Shown in pieces: positions 51,448-60,839 of a stretch of 64,000 nucleotides of DNA. The notes beneath the pieces were generated by a model. That model was not told the origin of the DNA and did not search any database. It saw only the letters and a list, made by a program, of their open reading frames with translations. The position numbers were made by a program, and so were the translations under genes. The stretch is from Laterigemmans sp052161645 (GTDB lineage Bacteria; Planctomycetota; Planctomycetia; Pirellulales; Pirellulaceae). The stretch lies in assembly GCA_052161645.1 (NCBI GenBank), contig CP197414.1; one strand, given 5' to 3'. Each line of letters begins with the position of its first letter. The stretch's first letter is position 1.

Positions 51448-51980
51448 GTGTCAGCCAATTTCTTGGACTCTACAATTATTGGATTGTCGTCTTCCTGATG
51501 ATGACTGGCTTCTATATTGTGATCTCCAGTCGCAATTTGGTAAAGTCAATCATTGGGCTGAACATCTTCCAAACGTCCGTGTTTTTGCTCTACATATCGA
51601 TGGGTAAAGTGAACGGCGCCACCGCGCCGATCATTCCTCCCAGTCTGGTCGCCGGGCACGCCGCCCATGGACCAGTCGATGAGCACGCAGCCGATCATGC
51701 CTCAGATCATATTGCAGACAAATCACCCGCCGGTGGGCTGGAGCAGGATGGGGATGAGGCACATGAGCATGCTGTAGCTCACGGCGATAGCAAGCTGCAG
51801 CGGGCGATGGCCAGTGGCGAGATCACGTTCTCGAATCCCCTGCCGAGCGTGTTGATGTTGACGGCAATTGTCGTCGGGATCGCCACGACGGCATTAGCGT
51901 TGGCTCTGATTGTGCGTATTCGCGAAGACTACGGCTCAATTGAAGAAGATGAGATTTTGGAATTGGATCGGAACTCGTAA
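51444..51980 (+). CDS. mrpC: Mrp-type cation/H+ antiporter subunit C with His/Asp-rich insertion
   Basis: The 178-residue product is a NuoK/MrpC homologue: YWIVVFLMMTGFYIVISSRN, then SIIGLNIFQTSVFLLYISM, and the last helix VLMLTAIVVGIATTALALAL. Between helices 2 and 3 an insertion of about 60 residues is rich in His, Asp, Glu and Ala (HAADHASDHIADKSPAGG, DEAHEHAVAHGD). Normal MrpC is about 110-125 residues. The insertion is probably exposed outside the membrane and could bind metal ions; this is inference. Confidence 0.93.
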   Translation: MSVSQFLGLYNYWIVVFLMMTGFYIVISSRNLVKSIIGLNIFQTSVFLLYISMGKVNGATAPIIPPSLVAGHAAHGPVDEHAADHASDHIADKSPAGGLEQDGDEAHEHAVAHGDSKLQRAMASGEITFSNPLPSVLMLTAIVVGIATTALALALIVRIREDYGSIEEDEILELDRNS

Positions 51981-53458
51981 TGCTAGAACACTTACCGGTC
52001 CTGATTATCGTAGTGCCGATGATCGCTGCTGCCTGTTGCGTGCTCCTGCGGCATGACCAAGTGACCTACGTCGTCGCTTTGTTGGTCGCCTGGGCCTGTT
52101 TTGCCATGTCTATCCAGATGGTGATCATGGTCCACGACAGTGGCCCGTTACACTATGAGATTGGTGGCTGGGCACCCCCTTATGGAATTGAGTATGTCAT
52201 TGATTCGCTAAGCTCCTTTGTGATCATGTTCGTCACGGGAGCGGCGGCGATCGTGCTGGCTTATGCTCCACGCAGCGTCAAGCACGAGATTCCGCTACAG
52301 CAACGCTATCTTTTCTACGCGACCTATTTACTGTGCTTAACCGGTCTACTGGGGATGTGCGCCACCGGTGACATTTTTAATTTGTTCGTGTTTTTGGAGA
52401 TTTCATCCCTTTCCTCCTATGCCTTGATCAGCTTGGGCGGGACCCGCCGCGCACCGCTGGCCGCGGTTCAGTATTTGATATTAGGGACCATTGGTGCCAC
52501 CTTCATTTTGATCGGCATCGGCCTGCTCTATCAGATGACCGGCACTTTGAATATGGCCGACATTGCCTCGCGAGTGGACGTGGTCGGCGGGCCGCGGACC
52601 GTGTTGGTATCGTTTGCTTTTCTCACGATCGGGCTGTTTATCAAAATGGCCGTGTTTCCGCTGCACACGTGGCTTCCCAACGCCTACACCTACGCCCCCA
52701 CCGTGGTGACTTGCTTCATTGCCGCCACCGCCACCAAAGTTTCGGTATACGCCTTCATTCGCTTGATTTACGGCATCTTTACTCCCGATTTCGCCTTCCA
52801 GCAGTTGCCGCTGCAAAACATGCTGCTGGTGTTTGCCATGATTGGCATTTTCTCAGCCTCCTTGGCGGCTATTTTTCAAGAAAATGTCAAACGATTATTG
52901 GCTTTTTCCAGCGTTGCCCAGATCGGATACATGTTGTTGGGTATCAGCATGGTGAACGAGGATGGGATGACTGGTGGAATCGTACACATGTTTAACCACG
53001 CCTTGATTAAAGGTGGGCTATTTATGGTGGTTGGCTGCTTTGCGCTGCGAATCGGCTCAACCCATCTCAGCGAGTGGAAGGGGGCCGGCCGCACGATGCC
53101 TTGGACATCGATGGCTTGGGTGCTCGGTGGATTGGGGTTGATCGGCGTGCCGCTGACCGCAGGATTTATTAGCAAATGGCTACTGCTGACCGCTTCGATG
53201 GAGACGGGCAGGTGGGGAGTGGCCGTGCTAATGTTGCTCAGTTCCTTGCTGGCCGTAGTCTATGTGTGGCGAGTTGTTGAGATCTTATATTTCGCCACAC
53301 CTGATCCCGAAAAACCACGCCCGACCGAAGCACCCTTAGCGATGTTGATCCCCACTTACTTGGTGATCGGGGGTGTCTTTGCTTTTGGATTCATGACGAC
53401 TTATTCAGCCGGGCTGGCACGGCAAGCTGCCGTGGCAATCTTGAGTGGAGCCTTTTGA
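51980..53458 (+). CDS. mrpD: Mrp-type antiporter subunit D, NuoM/NuoN-like
   Basis: The 492-residue product is a proton-conducting membrane protein of the Mrp/complex I antiporter family. It has the NuoL/M-type conserved Glu in FLEISSLSSYALISLGG, the Lys in FIKMAVFPLHTWLPNAYTYA, and the second half-channel motif KRLLAFSSVAQIGYMLLGIS plus HMFNHALIKGGLFMVVG. It overlaps the preceding gene by 1 bp and the next by 4 bp. Confidence 0.95.
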   Translation: MLEHLPVLIIVVPMIAAACCVLLRHDQVTYVVALLVAWACFAMSIQMVIMVHDSGPLHYEIGGWAPPYGIEYVIDSLSSFVIMFVTGAAAIVLAYAPRSVKHEIPLQQRYLFYATYLLCLTGLLGMCATGDIFNLFVFLEISSLSSYALISLGGTRRAPLAAVQYLILGTIGATFILIGIGLLYQMTGTLNMADIASRVDVVGGPRTVLVSFAFLTIGLFIKMAVFPLHTWLPNAYTYAPTVVTCFIAATATKVSVYAFIRLIYGIFTPDFAFQQLPLQNMLLVFAMIGIFSASLAAIFQENVKRLLAFSSVAQIGYMLLGISMVNEDGMTGGIVHMFNHALIKGGLFMVVGCFALRIGSTHLSEWKGAGRTMPWTSMAWVLGGLGLIGVPLTAGFISKWLLLTASMETGRWGVAVLMLLSSLLAVVYVWRVVEILYFATPDPEKPRPTEAPLAMLIPTYLVIGGVFAFGFMTTYSAGLARQAAVAILSGAF

Positions 53459-54987
53459 TGACATCTCCGGAAAATCTAATCTGGATTGCGCTGGCTTTAC
53501 CGCTGCTGGGTGTCGGCTTGGTGTTTTTGCTTGGGAAAGCACCCAACGCGCGTGACGCCTCAAGCCTAGTGATTGGGCTGCTGACCTTGCTGGCGGTGTG
53601 GAGGTTGTCAAGCTTTGTGTTTGCTGGAGAACGCCCCACATGGGATTTGGGGGATTTGTTGCCCGGCTTTTCACTGACTTTTCAGGTGGAACCGCTGGGG
53701 ATGATGTTTGCCCTAGTGGCTGCCAGTTTGTGGATTTTGACGACCGTCTACGCGGTCGGCTATATGCGGGGACACCACGAGCATCATCAAACTCGCTTCT
53801 TCGCTTGTTTTGCCGCGGCGATATTTGCCGCTTTGGCCGCCGCTTTCTCGGCAAACTTGTTTACCCTGTTTATCGCTTACGAAGTGATGACAATCAGCAC
53901 CTACCCGCTGGTCACCCATCACGGCACGGCCGAAGCTCGCAATGGCGGACGGGTCTATTTGGGAATTCTCCTATTTACCTCGATCGCCTTCTTTATGTTG
54001 GCAATCGCCGGCACTTGGTTCATTGCCGGAACGCTCGACTTTCGCTTGGGTGGAATTCTTAGCGAGCCGTTGGCTGCGGGCCGAACCAGCAATGGCCAAT
54101 TAACTATTTTGTTGGGCTTGTTTGCTTTTGGCATTGGCAAAGCCGCACTCATGCCCTTTCATCGTTGGTTGCCAGCCGCGATGGTCGCTCCGACTCCGGT
54201 CAGCGCCCTGCTGCACGCTGTGGCGGTGGTTAAAGTCGGAGTTTTTTCTTTGCTGAAGGTGGCGGTGTATATCTTCGGTATCGATCTCTTGCAGACAACC
54301 GGGATCAGCATCTGGTTGAGTTACTTGGCTGGCGCGTCCATTGTGATCGCTTCGCTGGTGGCAATCACAAAAGATAATCTCAAAGCCAGGTTGGCATACT
54401 CGACGATCAGCCAATTGGCCTACATCACGCTGGGAGCCGCCTTGGCCACGCCCAACAGCATCCTCGGAGGTGGTATGCATATTGTTATGCACGCCTTTGG
54501 TAAGATCACGCTGTTCTTCGCCGCCGGGGCAATCTACGTCGCGACCAATAAAAAATATGTCAGCGAGCTGGATGGCCTGGGCCGAGCGATGCCTTTCACC
54601 TTTGGAGCTTTCTTGCTGGCCACGATCAGCATCATCGGTTTGCCGCCCGGCGGTGGCGCTTGGAGCAAATGGTTTCTCGCCGTGGGGGCGGCCGAAACAC
54701 ATCAATATTGGCTGATCGCGGCGCTGATGATCAGCTCGTTGTTAAACATTTTCTACTTGATGCCGATTCCGATTCGGGCGTTCTTGCCGGGCAAACTACC
54801 GGCCAAATCGGGAAACGACGACAGTCCCCCGGAGGCTCAGACCATCAAAGAAGCGCCATGGATGTGCGTCGTTCCGCTGTGCATCACGGCCGTGGCGACG
54901 GTCGTCTTGTTTATCTTTGCTGACACAATCTACCAACTACTGTTCCCGATCGTGGCCACAGGCCTGCCCGCGAGCAGTCGTCCCTAA
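53455..54987 (+). CDS. Second NuoL/M-like Mrp antiporter subunit (MrpD family)
   Basis: The 510-residue product has the same antiporter-like fold: YEVMTISTYPLVTHHGTAEA with the conserved Glu, GKAALMPFHRWLPAAMVAPTPVS with the Lys, KARLAYSTISQLAYITLGAA and HIVMHAFGKITLFFAAGAI. It is diverged from the gene just upstream, so the operon encodes two unlike antiporter subunits side by side, plus a third downstream. It may take the place of the N-terminal, NuoL-like half of MrpA. Confidence 0.93.
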   Translation: MMTSPENLIWIALALPLLGVGLVFLLGKAPNARDASSLVIGLLTLLAVWRLSSFVFAGERPTWDLGDLLPGFSLTFQVEPLGMMFALVAASLWILTTVYAVGYMRGHHEHHQTRFFACFAAAIFAALAAAFSANLFTLFIAYEVMTISTYPLVTHHGTAEARNGGRVYLGILLFTSIAFFMLAIAGTWFIAGTLDFRLGGILSEPLAAGRTSNGQLTILLGLFAFGIGKAALMPFHRWLPAAMVAPTPVSALLHAVAVVKVGVFSLLKVAVYIFGIDLLQTTGISIWLSYLAGASIVIASLVAITKDNLKARLAYSTISQLAYITLGAALATPNSILGGGMHIVMHAFGKITLFFAAGAIYVATNKKYVSELDGLGRAMPFTFGAFLLATISIIGLPPGGGAWSKWFLAVGAAETHQYWLIAALMISSLLNIFYLMPIPIRAFLPGKLPAKSGNDDSPPEAQTIKEAPWMCVVPLCITAVATVVLFIFADTIYQLLFPIVATGLPASSRP

Positions 54988-55001
54988 CGACTCAATCCCT
55001 T

Positions 55002-55334
55002 ATGGCTGCAAAACAAAACCGTCACTCCCAGCGAGGGCCGCGCCCAGCAGGCAAGGCCACCGCAAGTAAACACCGTATTGGCAACGACAGCGGGGCGCCG
55101 ACGTGGTTTGAACGTCCCGGCAACATTCGGGGCATGATTATTGGCTTGGTCGTGGTCTGTGTAGGACTGGTCGTCGCAGATTTATTCTACGAAAACCCGC
55201 ATCCTCATTTCGATCTCGAGATGACTTTTGGTTTTCAAGCATGGTTTGGCTTCATCGCTTTTGTGATCATCGTTTTCCTCGGTCGTTTGCTGCGGATTCT
55301 CGTTCGTCGTCCAGAGGACTATTATGATCGTTAG
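55002..55334 (+). CDS. Small two-helix membrane protein of the antiporter operon
   Basis: The 110-residue product has a basic N-terminal region of about 40 residues and two membrane helices (IIGLVVVCVGLVVADLFY and FGFIAFVIIVFLGRLLRIL), separated by YENPHPHFDLEMTFGFQAW. No Pfam family is recalled with certainty, but small proteins of this kind occur beside NuoL-like antiporter subunits in other bacteria. It is followed by an 11-bp overlap with the next gene, so it is likely cotranslated and part of the complex. Confidence 0.83.
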   Translation: MAAKQNRHSQRGPRPAGKATASKHRIGNDSGAPTWFERPGNIRGMIIGLVVVCVGLVVADLFYENPHPHFDLEMTFGFQAWFGFIAFVIIVFLGRLLRILVRRPEDYYDR

Positions 55335-57042
55335 CCTCATTGAGCAGATTCCGCCCGGCTTGATCATGGTCGTCGGCGCGTTGCTGGTGGCCGTGTTTCC
55401 CCGCCGCTTGCAAGCGGTTTCGGTGCTGGCGTTGTCTTGCCTCAGCCTGGTCTGTTTTCTTTACGCGCCGCAAGGAATTTCGTCAGTTTGGAATTTCTTA
55501 GGGGCCTCCATTGAGATCACGCGGATCGATAAGATCAGCCGCCTATTTGGGATCGTATTTCATCTTGCCGCTATCTTGGCAGCGATCTATGCGCTGCATG
55601 TCCGTGATGCTCGGCAGCACGTCGCAGCGCTAGCCTACGCCGGTGCGGCGATCGGCGCGGTGGCGGCTGGCGATCTGCTGACCCTGTTTGTTTATTGGGA
55701 ACTGACCGCTGTGACCAGCGTGTTTCTGATCTGGGCCAGCGATCGGGAAGGCTCGTTCCGAGCCGGCATGCGGTATTTGATTATTCAAGTTGGTTCGGGT
55801 GTGTTGCTGCTCTCGGGAGCCATTATTCGGTTTGTGGAAACTGGCTCGTTAAAGTTTGAGAGTTTGCTAGGAGAAACGAGCGAACTGAATCTCGCCAGCA
55901 GTTTGATTTTGTTGGCGTTTGGGATCAAAGCTGCCTTTCCTTTACTGCACAATTGGCTGCAAGACGCTTATCCCGAGGCGAGTCCCACGGGCACAGTATT
56001 TCTCAGCGCGTTCACGACGAAGTTGGCGATTTACGCCTTGGCTCGTGGCTTTGCCGGCTTTGAACCGCTGATCTATATCGGTTGCGCAATGACGCTGTTC
56101 CCGATTGTGTTCGCGGTCATTGAGAACGATCTACGACGCGTGCTGGCTTATAGTCTCAACAACCAATTAGGTTTTATGGTTGTGGGGATCGGGATCGGTA
56201 CGGAATTGGCACTCAATGGTGCCTTTGCCCACGCTTTCAGTCACATCATCTACAAGTCGTTATTGTTCATGTCGATGGGGGCCGTGTTGTATCGAGTTGG
56301 TACGATTAAGGCGACCGAGCTGGGTGGGTTACACCGCTCGATGCCCTGGACGACGCTGTTTTGCATCGTTGGTGCGGCGGCAATTTCTGGTTTTCCACTG
56401 CTCAGTGGATTCATCAGCAAATCAATGATTATCACAGCGGCTGCCGAGGAACATCAGTTCTGGGTGTGGATCATCCTGCTGATTGCCTCCGCCGGTGTGA
56501 TGGAGCACTCGGGGATTAAGATACCTTTCTTCGCTTTCTTTGGGCACGATTCGGGCAAACGCGTTGAAGAAGCGCCTTGGAATATGCTGTGCGCGATGGC
56601 AATCGCAGCCTTTCTTTGCATCGCCCTGGGTGTGGCTTACCCGGTGCTATATGGGATGCTCCCTTACCCCACGGACTATCATCCCTACACGACGACCCAC
56701 GTGGTAACGCAATTGCAGCTACTGATGTTTGCCGCCTTGGCTTTCGTGGTGCTAATGAAAACGGGATTGTACCCTGATGAGAAACGCGCCACGAACCTTG
56801 ATACCGATTGGATCTACCGCCGCTTGCTGCCAGCCCTGATTCGCGGAGGAGCGACGCCGGTGCGAGCCGGCGGTCGTTGGCTGGAAGCGTATGGAGGGCA
56901 AGTCACCGAGCGGCTTTGGAAGTCGGCCGAGCGTATTTTCGGAGTGCATGGGCCGCTGGGAACGACTTGGTCGACCAGCGTGATGACGTTTTGGGCCACT
57001 TTTTTGCTGGCAATTTGCCTCGTCGTCTACTACCTGCAGTAA
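55324..57042 (+). CDS. Third NuoL/M-like antiporter subunit (Na+/H+ antiporter subunit D type)
   Basis: The 572-residue product has the antiporter-family motifs YWELTAVTSVFLIWASDREG (conserved Glu), GIKAAFPLLHNWLQDAYPEA (Lys), LRRVLAYSLNNQLGFMVVGI and HAFSHIIYKSLLFMSMGAVL. It has a longer C-terminus than the other two (about 130 residues past the last core helix), including an amphipathic stretch and a last membrane helix (WATFLLAICLVVYYL). It ends the operon, convergent with the helicase gene 9 bp away. Confidence 0.93.
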   Translation: MIVSLIEQIPPGLIMVVGALLVAVFPRRLQAVSVLALSCLSLVCFLYAPQGISSVWNFLGASIEITRIDKISRLFGIVFHLAAILAAIYALHVRDARQHVAALAYAGAAIGAVAAGDLLTLFVYWELTAVTSVFLIWASDREGSFRAGMRYLIIQVGSGVLLLSGAIIRFVETGSLKFESLLGETSELNLASSLILLAFGIKAAFPLLHNWLQDAYPEASPTGTVFLSAFTTKLAIYALARGFAGFEPLIYIGCAMTLFPIVFAVIENDLRRVLAYSLNNQLGFMVVGIGIGTELALNGAFAHAFSHIIYKSLLFMSMGAVLYRVGTIKATELGGLHRSMPWTTLFCIVGAAAISGFPLLSGFISKSMIITAAAEEHQFWVWIILLIASAGVMEHSGIKIPFFAFFGHDSGKRVEEAPWNMLCAMAIAAFLCIALGVAYPVLYGMLPYPTDYHPYTTTHVVTQLQLLMFAALAFVVLMKTGLYPDEKRATNLDTDWIYRRLLPALIRGGATPVRAGGRWLEAYGGQVTERLWKSAERIFGVHGPLGTTWSTSVMTFWATFLLAICLVVYYLQ

Positions 57043-57051
57043 GCAACCCGC

Positions 57052-58329
57052 TTAGGTTGGTTTGCGAAAACGTTTTCTCGAGCGTTTTACGCCACCGCGG
57101 GGCTGGCCGCCACGACCTGCTGCTATCGGCTGCTTACCTTTGCCTGGCTTGCCCTTGCCAGGTTTACCTTTGGTCGGAGTCGCAACGGGTCTCGCCAGCG
57201 GGTCGGTGGTGTCGGCGATCAGCGTGATCTTCTTTTTTAGATGCCGCTCGATCTTGGTGAGTTGCTCGCGTTCATCAGGTGAGCAGAACGAGACTGCCAC
57301 CCCCACGGCACCCGCCCTGCCAGTACGGCCAATTCGGTGCACGTAGGTTTCAGGAGCTGCTGGCATGTCGTAGTTGACCACATAATCAATGCCAGTCACA
57401 TCAATTCCGCGGGCGGCAATGTCGGTCGCGACCAGGGTGTCAATGTCACCACTTTTGAATTGTGCCAAAGTCTTTTGACGGTTGGACTGCGACTTGTTCC
57501 CGTGGATTGCTCGGGCTTGAATGCCCGCTTTCTCCAAACGTTTGACGACCGCATCGGCTCCGTACTTGGTGCGGCTGAAGACCAGCGTGCTGGCGGGTGG
57601 CCGATTTTGGAGGAAATCAGCCAAGAGGTCTGGCTTTTGCTTCTTTTCGACCAGGTAAACTTGCTGCTCAACAAGCTCGGTCGCAGTTCCGGCGGGAGCG
57701 ATTTGAATCGATACCGGGTCATGCAATAATTGCCCGGAGAGGGCGCGAATCGGCGGCGGCATGGTTGCTGAAAACAGCAAAGTCTGACGTTTGGTCGGCA
57801 ACCGCTTGGCAATCCGCTGGACATCGGGCAAGAAACCCATGTCGAGCATCTGATCGGCTTCGTCCAAAACAAAGACTTCGACATCTTTTAGATCAACGTA
57901 ACCTTGATTGATCAAATCCAACAGACGTCCCGGGGTGGCGACCACGACATCAACACCAGCTTCCAGTTCGCGAGTCTGCGCTCGCTGGCCAACGCCGCCG
58001 AAAATGGTGGTCACACGCAGCTTAGTGCCCTTCCCATAGACGTGAAAACTGTCGCTGATCTGCGCGGCCAATTCTCGCGTGGGCGAAAGCACCAAGGCGC
58101 GAATCCAACGTTTGGCTTTTTTGGGAATCGGGTCCGAAAGCAGTAAATCAAGAATGGGTAACGCGAATGCGGCAGTTTTACCCGTGCCCGTTTGAGCACA
58201 ACCCAAGACATCACGTCCTTGCAAGACAACCGGAATGGCTCGCTGCTGGATGGGAGTGGGAGTTGAGTAACCAGACGATTCGACCGCACGGAGGATGGGC
58301 TGAGCCAGTCCAAGATCGGCGAATTGCAT
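57052..58329 (-). CDS. rhlE: DEAD-box RNA helicase, RhlE type
   Basis: The 425-residue product has all core motifs: Q-motif (GYSTPTPIQQRAIPVVLQGRD region), Walker A CAQTGTGKT, PTRELA, TPGRLLD, DEADQMLDMGF, SAT, TLVFSRTKYGADAVVKRLEK, ATDIAARGID and HRIGRTGRAG. The C-terminal tail is basic, with KGKPGKGKPGKGKQP repeats and RKRFRKP, likely binding RNA. RhlE-type helicases act in ribosome assembly and RNA turnover and are often cold-responsive. It is convergent with the antiporter operon with almost no gap. Confidence 0.95.
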   Translation of the reverse strand: MQFADLGLAQPILRAVESSGYSTPTPIQQRAIPVVLQGRDVLGCAQTGTGKTAAFALPILDLLLSDPIPKKAKRWIRALVLSPTRELAAQISDSFHVYGKGTKLRVTTIFGGVGQRAQTRELEAGVDVVVATPGRLLDLINQGYVDLKDVEVFVLDEADQMLDMGFLPDVQRIAKRLPTKRQTLLFSATMPPPIRALSGQLLHDPVSIQIAPAGTATELVEQQVYLVEKKQKPDLLADFLQNRPPASTLVFSRTKYGADAVVKRLEKAGIQARAIHGNKSQSNRQKTLAQFKSGDIDTLVATDIAARGIDVTGIDYVVNYDMPAAPETYVHRIGRTGRAGAVGVAVSFCSPDEREQLTKIERHLKKKITLIADTTDPLARPVATPTKGKPGKGKPGKGKQPIAAGRGGQPRGGVKRSRKRFRKPT

Positions 58330-58415
58330 GTAAGAAAATGTCCCTAAGAAGGTTTGCAGCGATCGGCGTCACATCGAAAGGCGACATAAGCCACAAAGCC
58401 ACTATACCATAGTAT

Positions 58416-58454
58416 AAAAAAAAGCGAAGGATCCATCTAGGATGAATCCTCCGC
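58416..58454 (-). terminator. Intrinsic terminator after the small lipoprotein gene
   Basis: On the minus strand a 14-bp stem (58424-58437 pairing with 58441-58454, including two G-T pairs) closes a 3-base loop and is followed directly by eight T residues (58416-58423). This is a strong rho-independent terminator for transcripts leaving the DUF1559/lipoprotein cassette. Confidence 0.85.
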
Positions 58455-58517
58455 TTCCTGAATCAAATCGATCAATTTGCCCTGTGCAGAACGCGCGTGC
58501 GCGCTGCCGCAAGCTGA

Positions 58518-58679
58518 TTACTCGACCATTGGTGGGGCAGACATGCCGCCGTTACCGTCTCCTGAGCCGACAGCTGCTGGCTCGGCTGGAGGCGCGAACT
58601 GCTCCGGTTGCGAAATCTCAGTCTCGCCACCGCAACCAGCGAAACAGAGCAGCACTGCAGCTAACAACAACAATCTCAT
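58518..58679 (-). CDS. Small lipoprotein, copy 1 (53 residues)
   Basis: The frame reads MRLLLLAAVLLCFAGCGGET, then a Pro/Glu/Ala-rich tail ending GGMSAPPMVE. The lipobox (FAGC) predicts an acylated Cys at residue 16. It lies 33 bp after the DUF1559 gene on the same strand, and its paralogue at 60650-60808 holds the same place after the second DUF1559 gene. The conservation of both the product and the gene order supports it as a real gene despite its size. Confidence 0.85.
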   Translation of the reverse strand: MRLLLLAAVLLCFAGCGGETEISQPEQFAPPAEPAAVGSGDGNGGMSAPPMVE

Positions 58680-58712
58680 AGCAAGCCTCGGAAGGTCAAA
58701 ATAATCGATGAA

Positions 58713-59729
58713 CTAGTTAGGAATCTGAGCCACTTGGCCGTCAGCCATGGCCGACAAGTGGATCAACAACTGGGCGTCAATCGTCATGCTGATCGGCTTG
58801 ACAGCTCCGTCACACATGGTGAACTGGATAATGTCGGCCGGGTGCATGCTGCTGAAGCGGAACCACTGCTTGGAGTTGCCCAAGTTGTACACGGGGCGGT
58901 GCCACTCGGTGAATTGAGGACCCATGTTCCAGCTGAACGACCATTGACGGTCAACGGCCAACACGGGATCTCCCCACAAACCAGTTACTTCACCAAACAG
59001 GAAGGTGCTGGATGTTCCGTCACGAACGTCGCGGAAACCAGTCTTGCTGCGGCTGTAGAAAACACCCTTGAAGCGATCGCGGCTGGCGATACCAACACCC
59101 AATTGACCAGCCGAGCCCAAGTAGTTGGTCTTGCCCAGCGCATCAGTTACCCAACCTTGCATCGTGCAACCACTCGGTGTGGTGTAGATCTCAGTCGCAC
59201 AAATGTTGGTGAAATCAGGGTTGTCTGAAGGACAGACCAGCGAAGAAATCCCGAATTGCAGTTGGTCCCAACAGCTCTCTGCAGGGTAAGCTCCGTCGAC
59301 CCAGCGACGATAGCGCCAAGCTTCCGTAGTGGGAACGCCAGTTCCGCCCTTGTCGACATTCAAGTCACGCTTCTGCGACCAGAGTTGGTAAAGCTGAGTC
59401 GCTTCCATGTACGGGAACAAGTAAACCAAGTGGCCCGTGTAGCTGTTGGTATCGGTCTTCCAACCCGCAGAGGCTGCGAACTCGTTCTTGAAGGTCCCTT
59501 GGAAACCCGGGGGAAACTTCTTGGTGGCCGATTCATGGTTGTGAACCGCCAAACCAAGCTGCTTCATGTTGTTCTGGCAGCTCATCCGGCGTGCCGCTTC
59601 ACGAGCCGCTTGCACGGCCGGTAGCAGCAAACCAACCAGAATGCCGATGATCGCAATGACCACCAACAACTCAACCAAGGTAAAACCTTGGCGAGTACGA
59701 ACTGTTGACTCAGGTCGTACATCCCGCAT
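58713..59729 (-). CDS. DUF1559-domain protein with prepilin-type N-terminus, copy 1
   Basis: The 338-residue product begins with a basic stretch and a type IV pilin/pseudopilin cleavage and methylation motif (RQGFTLVELLVVIAIIGILV). The DUF1559 hallmark follows (LLPAVQAAREAARRMSCQNN, MKQLGLAVHNHESATKKFPP), and the C-terminus is FTMCDGAVKPISMTIDAQLL. DUF1559 proteins are a large planctomycete-specific family of unknown function, probably exported and surface-linked. I chose the ATG at 59729 because GAGGTG precedes it by about 6 bases, a good ribosome-binding site. The sequence is nearly identical to the second copy at 60840-61856. Confidence 0.95.
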   Translation of the reverse strand: MRDVRPESTVRTRQGFTLVELLVVIAIIGILVGLLLPAVQAAREAARRMSCQNNMKQLGLAVHNHESATKKFPPGFQGTFKNEFAASAGWKTDTNSYTGHLVYLFPYMEATQLYQLWSQKRDLNVDKGGTGVPTTEAWRYRRWVDGAYPAESCWDQLQFGISSLVCPSDNPDFTNICATEIYTTPSGCTMQGWVTDALGKTNYLGSAGQLGVGIASRDRFKGVFYSRSKTGFRDVRDGTSSTFLFGEVTGLWGDPVLAVDRQWSFSWNMGPQFTEWHRPVYNLGNSKQWFRFSSMHPADIIQFTMCDGAVKPISMTIDAQLLIHLSAMADGQVAQIPN

Positions 59730-59900
59730 GTGTATCACCTCTAAACAAAATGATGAAAAATCCTGCCGTGGACGTCCCGTCGGTAACACCGACTGATAAA
59801 AACGACTGCAACTGCTGCCAAGCAACCGCTCGGAGCGGCGAATTCACAATAAAGCAAAATTAAGGGAATGACGTTTGCCACCCGCGAAGGGGAGCGTGAA
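59730..59900 (-). promoter_or_regulatory. Conserved leader of DUF1559 copy 1
   Basis: The sequence upstream of the start codon matches the leader of the second copy (61857-62040) in ordered blocks: a GAGGTG ribosome-binding site, a small hairpin (59779-59793) and a segment containing AGGGAATGACGTT. The hairpin sequence differs in the other copy but can still pair, which suggests a kept structure. Confidence 0.55.
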
Positions 59901-60649
59901 CTCGTCGGCGACAGTCAAGTATCGCTCGGTCCTAAATGCCAGCCCGCAGCCAAAAGAGGCTAGCGACTGACGCCAGAAAGCGAGCGGTTCCAAGACACCC
60001 TCGAATTCTAAGTAGATTTGCAGGAAATCAACTAGAATTTTAGGAATTTTCGCGACCGGAAACGCAAGATATCCCTTGATGCGCCGTTTTAACTTTTAAA
60101 ACGAGCATTAAGGGCGGTTCGTTTCCCGCTAGATTTATGAAGAAATTCCCTCGCAACGGAGATTTGTTTAACCAAATCAACATCTCGCGGCGCGATTTGG
60201 TCACATTTGGGAGGTCAGCAAGCGATTTCGCCATTGCTAACCCCGCCGAAAGAGTCGCTTGTGAGGAAGGTAAATTTCTTAATGTCCAGTGGTGATGAAG
60301 CATCGACTAGGCAGGCAACTGAGGCAGCCCCTGCGGATATATCTCCCGTCAACAGAAGAAGGGTTTTGGCAATAAACGAGAAAATTCGTAGAAACCGCGG
60401 AACAAAAGTACTAAGAGCACCGTTACACTGTGTATGCTACGCGTGGTTGAGGTTGAAACGATTAGCTTCTACCGTCAATCCAATCCTTGACCACCGGCCG
60501 CCCTGCCGGACGACCAGGTGGAAAAGGTTAGACATGTTCAGCCAGCCCGTTCTAAGCTCGGCTTACCAATTACTTGAAATGCAACAGACCAAGCGACACT
60601 GCCGATCTGCCGAGTATGCAACGCTCGAAAGCGTCACCGCATGTGGTGA
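59901..60649. other. Intergenic region between the two DUF1559 cassettes
   Basis: About 750 bp without a convincing gene. A block near 60005-60055 resembles 62110-62160 upstream of the other copy, so the duplication reaches at least that far. The remainder shows nothing specific; short open frames here have no family or start-site support. Confidence 0.45.
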
Positions 60650-60808
60650 TTACTCGACCATTGGCGGAGCGCTAACGCCACCATTGCCATCAGTTCCGGT
60701 CGCCGCTTCTTCTGCTGGTGGAACATATGTCTCTGGTTGGGAGATTTCTGTTTCCCCACCGCAACCGGCGAAGCAAGCGAGAACAGCGGCTAACAAAAAT
60801 AGTCTCAT
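60650..60808 (-). CDS. Small lipoprotein, copy 2 (52 residues)
   Basis: The frame reads MRLFLLAAVLACFAGCGGET, with the lipobox FAGC at residues 13-16 and a tail ending GGVSAPPMVE. It is the paralogue of 58518-58679 and lies 31 bp after the second DUF1559 gene. A longer frame extends upstream (to 60868) but overlaps the DUF1559 stop region and lacks a signal peptide at its start. Confidence 0.85.
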   Translation of the reverse strand: MRLFLLAAVLACFAGCGGETEISQPETYVPPAEEAATGTDGNGGVSAPPMVE

Positions 60809-60839
60809 TGGGTTCCTCGAAAACAGAACGATAGACAGG

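Noticed and set aside
54100..54705. Minus-strand frame of 201 codons
   Set aside because: It is antisense to a clear antiporter subunit gene and has no family resemblance.
60040..60303. Minus-strand frame of 87 codons between the DUF1559 cassettes
   Set aside because: No motif, no signal sequence, no ribosome-binding site and no counterpart upstream of the other cassette.
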